Shown here: positions 58,950 through 64,000 of the stretch, one piece after another
Layout of the letters: each line of letters opens with the position of its first letter
Numbering within the stretch: position 1 is the stretch's first letter
NCBI GenBank assembly: GCA_004794785.1
Contig: SJOL01002271.1
Span: 7,583 to 71,582 of the forward strand
Origin: Opisthorchis felineus
Taxonomy: Eukaryota > Platyhelminthes > Trematoda > Opisthorchiida > Opisthorchiidae
Direction: 5' to 3'
DNA length: 64,000 bases
Translations under genes and position numbers: made by a program
The notes under the pieces: generated by a model
Seen by the model: the letters and a program-made list of their open reading frames with translations, nothing else
Told to the model about the DNA's origin: nothing
The model's database searches: none

Positions 58950-59664
58950 ATTGTGAAATAAAATACCTGGTCCATTTAAAAAGTTCGATGATTTTCGTGT
59001 GCATTTCATTGTCCTAAGTGTACCTAAAATTTTCTATTGGTTACGTCGGTTTTTTCCATATTTCTCCGACTGAACTTTCTTTCCTATACGAGTAGCAAAA
59101 AAGTACTTTTTCTACTCCTAAGTAACCTGGCTGGGAATTGTAAGAACTTCACGGCTAGAGAGTGTTATATGTCAATGTTTGTATTTTAGTGCATTTGGAA
59201 CAAAGGTCAAGAAGGGGGAGGCGAATAAATGTTGTATTAGTAAGAAGAGGAACGCCTGGAGCTGGATTCAAATGAATGCTCTCTTTGGGACGAGATCAAC
59301 GGCTGGCTCATTGTTAAAGCCATCCAAGGGACTTACTGGATGTGCTAAAGTCTAGAACTTTTAGCTCGTAATAGTATATGGATGGGGGATCACATGTCAA
59401 TTCCCTAAACAGGATGGCTTGTTTGTAGCTAAACTGTCAGAGTACTTGACAAGCATGCTGGTTTGGCTCCGAATGCACCTGTTACTCCATTTCAGATGAC
59501 GAGCTTTTGTGAGTTTGGAAAACGGCTGTTTGGCTTGTCATCGAATGAACAAGTGACCTATTTTGTGCCTAGTGTATGAGTATTCTTCTTCATTCCTGAA
59601 TAGTATTCCAAAAAAGTCCACGACAAAATTGCGTCTTTGAAGACTTTTCCGTGAAGCAGTTGAC

Positions 59665-59767
59665 CTAAAAGACACATTGGTTTTTCGAGGTTTTTGCCCG
59701 GGAAGATGTTTCTTGCATGATTTGAGACACACAGTGGCGAATCTCATGGGTTGGATCAATGGAAAGC
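59665..59767 (-). CDS. Candidate 3'-terminal exon, frame ambiguous
   Basis: On the minus strand, acceptor TATCATTGGCTTCCAG is followed by one base and 33 codons to TAG (59665-59667). The peptide starts LSIDPTHEIRHCVSQIMQET. A different frame (FPLIQPMRFATVCLKSCKKH) is also open across the region for over 75 codons. The first is more natural in composition; neither is proven. No family was recognised. Confidence 0.22.
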
Positions 59768-60312
59768 CTGGAAGCCAATGATATATTGACGTCAATGTCG
59801 AGCAAAATCGGATGCCACCACAAAAGTGGAAATAAAAGGTAGATGAAAATGAAGTGACCTGTATCACAAACTAGGTATATTAATAACCCAGAAAGCTTGA
59901 ATAGCTTTTACATCCAGTAAATTTCTCAAAGCAGCGTGTGTTGTCGCAAAACAAGCGGGGAGAATTTTTATGTGAAGCTTTTCCGCCCAAATGCATGCAT
60001 TTTAAGCAAACATCTGGTTCAGTTTCCTAAGAGATGTTTGGTTAGGTTCTCCTAATAATTGCTCCACGATATGCCGTTCAGTGAGTGGGTGAAAACGACT
60101 GGACGATAAAAAACCATAACCTATGCCTACCCAATTGAGAAAGGGAAACACGTTTTGCCAGCATTGCCTGCGACGATTTTTCGCAATTCGTGGGCACAGC
60201 TTTTAGTATAGCTTCGTCGCAATACAGAGTGAAGCCGATGAAAAATATGACGGTGTGGCGATGTACTTTCTTTCGTACATTACCTTAGTATTGACTGTAC
60301 CTCCCTTCAACT

Positions 60313-60436
60313 ATATCTTTCAACTGAATGTGGCACACAAAAGCAGCCTTGAGCTCATATCAATACCAGAATATATTGGTGACATGTCGAAGAGTGTTTA
60401 GCAAACCCATAAGTAGTGTGATATATCGAGAAGACA
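60313..60436. mobile_element. R1 repeat fragment
   Basis: Body piece TATCTTTCAACTGAATGTGG joined to the plus-oriented 3' flank (ATGTCGAAGAGTGTTTAGCA, CATAAGTAGTGTGATATATC). The hammerhead core is absent. Confidence 0.6.
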
Positions 60437-60439
60437 TGT

Positions 60440-62225
60440 AGCTGTGTTAAGCCCTTGGTTTTCAGGACATAGTATGTTGTTTATGTACACCAGGTTTCGT
60501 GGATTCATGCAGAAATCCTCCGTGACAGAAACGAATTCACCTGCTTATCAAATAGTTTCCAGCACATCAGTACTGCCATATCAGAGACAGTGATCTTAAC
60601 GAAAAAGCCTTGACCTGAATGCTGTTGAGTGTTTTTCGATCATTGGGACGGATGACTGACATTCAACGGGTTATGGACGTGGTATTTGCCCCATTTATTA
60701 TCTGATCTGGTGGTTTAGGCGAATAGAACTTCCAGTGAAAAAACTAATTGAAACTCAGTTTCACTTCCTTTTTAAAGACTTCAGTCCACTACTTGCAGTT
60801 TATGGGGAGTCCAGCTTTTAGACTGTATCACAACAATCCAGATATCCTCACTGAGTTAATAATGAACCCAAGGCTAGCTCTTATGGCGTTTGACGAAACA
60901 GGTTAACAGTTTTGAATAAATCACTCAAGAAAAGTATTGAATTTATTCGGTTTTTCGTTTATGTGTTCTTCGACACGATTCTGTAGATCGGACCCCTGAG
61001 GCAGTCCTGAGGCAGCTTTTAAGTGTTATGTTAACACCAGCTCGATTGTCAAACGAGTGGTTTGTTAAACAAATTGGTGTTACAAAGTAGCTAGATGAAA
61101 AATATTTCTGTTTACCTTCAATGCAACTAAAATGATGAGCCGAAAAGCACCTTTGGGCAGATTTCTAAAACAATTTGTTGTGGTTCTGATGACATGAATA
61201 AACAAACATCTCTGCATGCTACCACTAAACGATATGTTAAAGACGAATGTTAACGTACCGGCTGAAAACTTTGCTGTTCTATAACGTTAAAGAGAATAAC
61301 ATGTACACATTCCTCAACCTGAACTATAGTGGAACAGAATTATCACAGTTTCGGAAAAGACGGTCATACGTCACTTGTGCACAATGGTCACTACCAGTTT
61401 ATTTAGTTACCGTGAGTCTTAACCCCATGACCGTTTCGGTTACACTTGTTAGAATTTATTAATATATACATATATATATTACATGAATTTTTGTTAACGT
61501 ACATTGCCATTGAATTTTAGAAGCTGTCGAGCGAGCCCAATTTCGATCCATGTGACAGTAAGTCTGTTTTTTCTGATATTCTATCAGTTTTATGGCGTGT
61601 AGTGACCGCTTGCCTCGGTGTAAGTTCCAGATAGGAAGCGGCTTCAAAGCAGTCTGTAGCTTTTCACCGTTTGAGAGTAACTGTCTTGAACTTTACAACG
61701 TGAAAAACGCTACTTCGTTTCCTAAAAGGCCACTCATACCAGGTTCCATTCAATAGGTACCGCACGCTATTCTAAGTTACAGTTCAACATCCGCAGATGT
61801 TGATGTTATATCCCTTACATAGTACCTGTCCAGTCCTCTGGAAAATACTTTGGGATTCGTGGGAAGACGTTGATGAAAAATGCTTTTTCTCAGGTACCAC
61901 ATAGTTCGTCCTCTATCGGTTAGCTTGCTCCGAGTTTGTTACAGAGGGAAAAATGAATGATTCGCCCGTAACAACTGTGCACTACATATTTGATCAATAA
62001 ACAGACAAATATTATTGTATAGGTGCTCCTCAATTAGTTTTGGTTAACTGAACAGTGACCGTAATCAGTCCCACTCACAAGGCGGTAATTATTATATCCA
62101 AAATACTTCCAAATATCTTCTGAGTATTCTTTCCTCATTAGTACTGGACGAGAAACCCATAGGTCGGAACACCCAACGTGTCTTTATATTCATTCATTGT
62201 AAAACTTATGGCCAGATATATGTTA
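60440..62225. other. Stretch without recognised genes
   Basis: A short (TA)n-like run lies at 61460-61479. The open frames at 61247-61647 have no splice or motif support. Confidence 0.45.
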
Positions 62226-62232
62226 TTTTCAG

Positions 62233-62371
62233 CTCTGCAAAGTGTCAGGCCTGCAAGCGTTCCAAGTTTTCTAATGGGTGTGGATCAGTCTGTTACTAAG
62301 CTTAGAACCCGAATAAACCAACGGGTGTTCGACATTTGGAAACTGCGGTTTCAACTCCATTACGCGTTCGG
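62233..62371 (+). CDS. Candidate internal exon, opposite the minus-strand gene end
   Basis: Acceptor ATGTTATTTTCAG (62232) and donor TTCGG/GTAAAT (62372) enclose a frame starting two bases into a codon. It contains LQSVRPASVPSFLMGVDQSV and then RINQRVFDIWKLRFQLHYAF. Signals and composition are good, but it lies 48 bases from the predicted 3' end of a minus-strand gene, so either the genes overlap or one call is wrong. Confidence 0.28.
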
Positions 62372-62418
62372 GTAAATATTACAAATGTGTTACCTGTTAA
62401 ATTCGGTCAAGTCAACTC

Positions 62419-62616
62419 CTAACCCATCCAAATGAACTGAAAGCCAGTGATTATTTGGACTGTCTGACTAATTCTTGCAGGCTTTTTGCATCGTCTGGCT
62501 CGACCGAAAGTTGTGGTAAAGGTGTTATCCATGGGAGACCATTCGTTGTGATTGTGGTGATCACCCAATGATGATATTTGATACACAGTTCCGTCAACTT
62601 TGCAGTACAAATTGAG
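62419..62616 (-). CDS. Candidate 3'-terminal exon of a minus-strand gene
   Basis: Minus-strand acceptor CAGCAATATTTCAG (62619-62617) is followed in phase 0 by 65 codons to TAG (62419-62421). The peptide starts LNLYCKVDGTVYQISSLGDH, with a His/Asn run (DHHNHNEW) and a basic segment (GRARRCKKPARISQ). The phase agrees with exon 63028-63169. The block YCKVDGTVYQ resembles CLYVGSEGTFYQ in exon 63619-63867, suggesting an internal repeat. No family was recognised. Confidence 0.35.
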   Translation of the reverse strand, partial: LNLYCKVDGTVYQISSLGDHHNHNEWSPMDNTFTTTFGRARRCKKPARISQTVQIITGFQFIWMG

Positions 62617-63027
62617 CTGAAATATTGCTGATGGTTCGGAACATTTTCGTGAGTTCTACTCAGAATTGTTTAAGTCCATTTGCAGGTCTAAGCCCAAAGT
62701 TGGATGAAATCCGGTAGAAATAAACTTTGTAAAGTTAAGTATTCATGAATGCTTAGTAAACCAGTTAAAGACAAAATCTGGTTTTGCAATGATGTACCTT
62801 GTCCGAAATTCATGCTTCAGGTTTATCAATATTGTGTACTTCACTTAAAAGTACGTTTATTCGACACGAGTTAAGCGTGTGGACTGAATTACCTGTGTGT
62901 AGCTGCGTATTTTTGAATTTGTTCGTACGAAACTCTAACTGAACAGCTCCCTTTTTATATACACAATAATGGAGAAACAATGGAGCTCCTCTCTCGTTTT
63001 GGTCCTTCATAAGTGCATATCACTTAC

Positions 63028-63169
63028 CATGCTGGATTTGCAGCCAACGGTTGTAACTGCTTGTATGTCTTGCTGAAGCGGGTGCTTGTAACATTTGCTA
63101 CTTTCGTCGAAACGAAAGGAGGAGGACACCTGTTCAAACCAGAGTGATGTGACAGCAATTTTCACAGAC
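63028..63169 (-). CDS. Candidate internal exon of a minus-strand gene
   Basis: Acceptor TTGGGAATAGTTTCAG and strong donor AGCATG/GTAAGT enclose one base plus 47 codons, phase 2 to 0. It includes SVKIAVTSLWFEQVSSSFRF and DESSKCYKHPLQQDIQAV. The donor phase fits 62616. The incoming phase (two bases needed) does not fit 63619, so an additional exon or microexon would be required between them. Confidence 0.35.
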
Positions 63170-63618
63170 CTGAAACTATTCCCAAGAAAGTAAACAACTT
63201 GCACGGGAGATCATAGGTATTAATCGCGCTGCCCACTCGGGGAATCGTGACACATGGTATTCTGAAAATTAGGTAAACTGCGGGCGATCGATAACTGAAC
63301 GGCATAGCTGACCACGCGGTTTCAAGTACTGTGCTCAGTAAGCTGAATACGAAGCAATGGGGTAAAAATGAGATAAGTCGGGTACGAAATTATCACACTA
63401 TGGACCAATGTAAACTATGGTCTCAAGGTTAGCCTGTTTTACGGTCCAGTCAACTGGCTCCCGATATTTGACATTTTGACGCCGGCACAATTTCTGTTTC
63501 CATCCTCATGTTTCGTATTATCTACTTAACATATTAGATATTCTAATACTTCATCTGAAGACTCCACGCATTCAAGTTAAATAGTTTACTTCGTCTAAGT
63601 ATAGTCGCAAATGCTTAC

Positions 63619-63867
63619 CTTTCATGGTTCCCAGAATATGCACCACAGCCTTTCTTTGGTTCATTTGATAGAAGGTGCCCTCAGATCCCACATACAAGCA
63701 ATGCTCGACCGAACTAGTATAATTAACACAGTCGGTTGAAAATTCCATCAACCTGCTCCAACTAACGCAATTCAGTTTAAAAACTGAGTCTCCTCTATCC
63801 ACTGCACTAATACAGACAGAAGTCATATATCGAGTTATGTTAACATTTCGTTTATTGTCACCAGCCG
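63619..63867 (-). CDS. Candidate internal exon of a minus-strand gene
   Basis: Very good acceptor (GTGTGCTTTGTTTCTAG, just above 63867) and donor (ATGAAAG/GTAAGC, 63618). Two bases, 82 codons and one base give phase 1 to 1. The peptide contains GDNKRNVNITRYMTSVCISA, NCVSWSRLMEFSTDCVNYTS and VEHCLYVGSEGTFYQMN. Its several Cys and N-x-T/S sites would suit a secreted or extracellular domain. The upstream exon is outside the window or not seen. No family was recognised. Confidence 0.38.
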
Positions 63868-64000
63868 CTAGAAACAAAGCACACATATTATAGATAAAAG
63901 GGGGTTCGTAATACAGTTGAGCGGACAAAGAACCACAGGTTCATGTGAATGTCACGTCGTCAGAACGGCAGCAGCCATCGGCATGGATACTGGTCCTATT

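Noticed and set aside
1..64000. Bacterial operons, CRISPR arrays, rRNA genes
   Set aside because: No regularly spaced direct repeats, Shine-Dalgarno-led gene runs or conserved rRNA segments were seen; the sequence has the character of animal genomic DNA.

Overview
This looks like eukaryotic, repeat-rich genomic DNA, most probably from a flatworm and perhaps a digenean trematode. The reasons are a decayed Penelope-like retroelement with a GIY-YIG domain, many short repeats carrying hammerhead ribozymes, tRNA-derived SINE-like repeats, RNA polymerase III-type tRNA-Lys genes, moderate-to-low GC and no operon-like coding. The species assignment is inference. No protein-coding gene can be named. 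Coding evidence is limited to exon-sized open stretches bounded by plausible splice sites, and in a window this size many of these will be chance matches, so their confidences are deliberately low.

The best supported features are RNA and mobile elements. (1) Two intact tRNA-Lys(UUU) genes lie at 10262-10334 (-) and 21181-21253 (+), with a 3'-truncated copy at 11550-11606. (2) Repeat family R1 has about 12 loci: 5.1, 14.5, 20.4, 38.4, 39.6, 42.0, 45.4, 46.2, 49.0-49.7, 52.3, 56.0 and 60.3 kb. Its conserved box is a type I hammerhead ribozyme. The copies at 42267-42309 (+) and 14498-14540 (-) keep the whole catalytic core and all stems, and the others show stages of decay. One copy (5221-5538) has two same-strand hammerheads bracketing a 281-nt monomer, the layout expected of a retrozyme-like element. 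(3) A Penelope-like element on the minus strand (about 25440-27130) has a ruined reverse transcriptase and a recognisable GIY-YIG motif. Its terminal region belongs to a second repeat family, R2 (also at 29.4, 29.9, 32.0 and 50.1 kb), which carries a different hammerhead-like fold. (4) Two tRNA-derived SINE-like families are present: S1 at 3.9, 12.8 and 35.1 kb, and S2 at 4.0-4.5, 24.5-24.8 and 47.7-48.0 kb.

Candidate exons are scattered through the window. The more persuasive ones on the plus strand are 6607-6717, 17468-17551, 31368-31571, the terminal exon 36057-36292 with AATAAA just after its stop, the phase-matched pairs 44209-44261/44341-44438 and 53901-54018/54062-54153 (also followed by AATAAA), and 25134-25317. 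On the minus strand they are a possible three-exon gene end at 63867-62419 and a phase-matched pair at about 11493-10530. They may belong to one or two long genes with large introns, but the sequence alone cannot prove the linkage. The rest is intronic or intergenic sequence with simple repeats.
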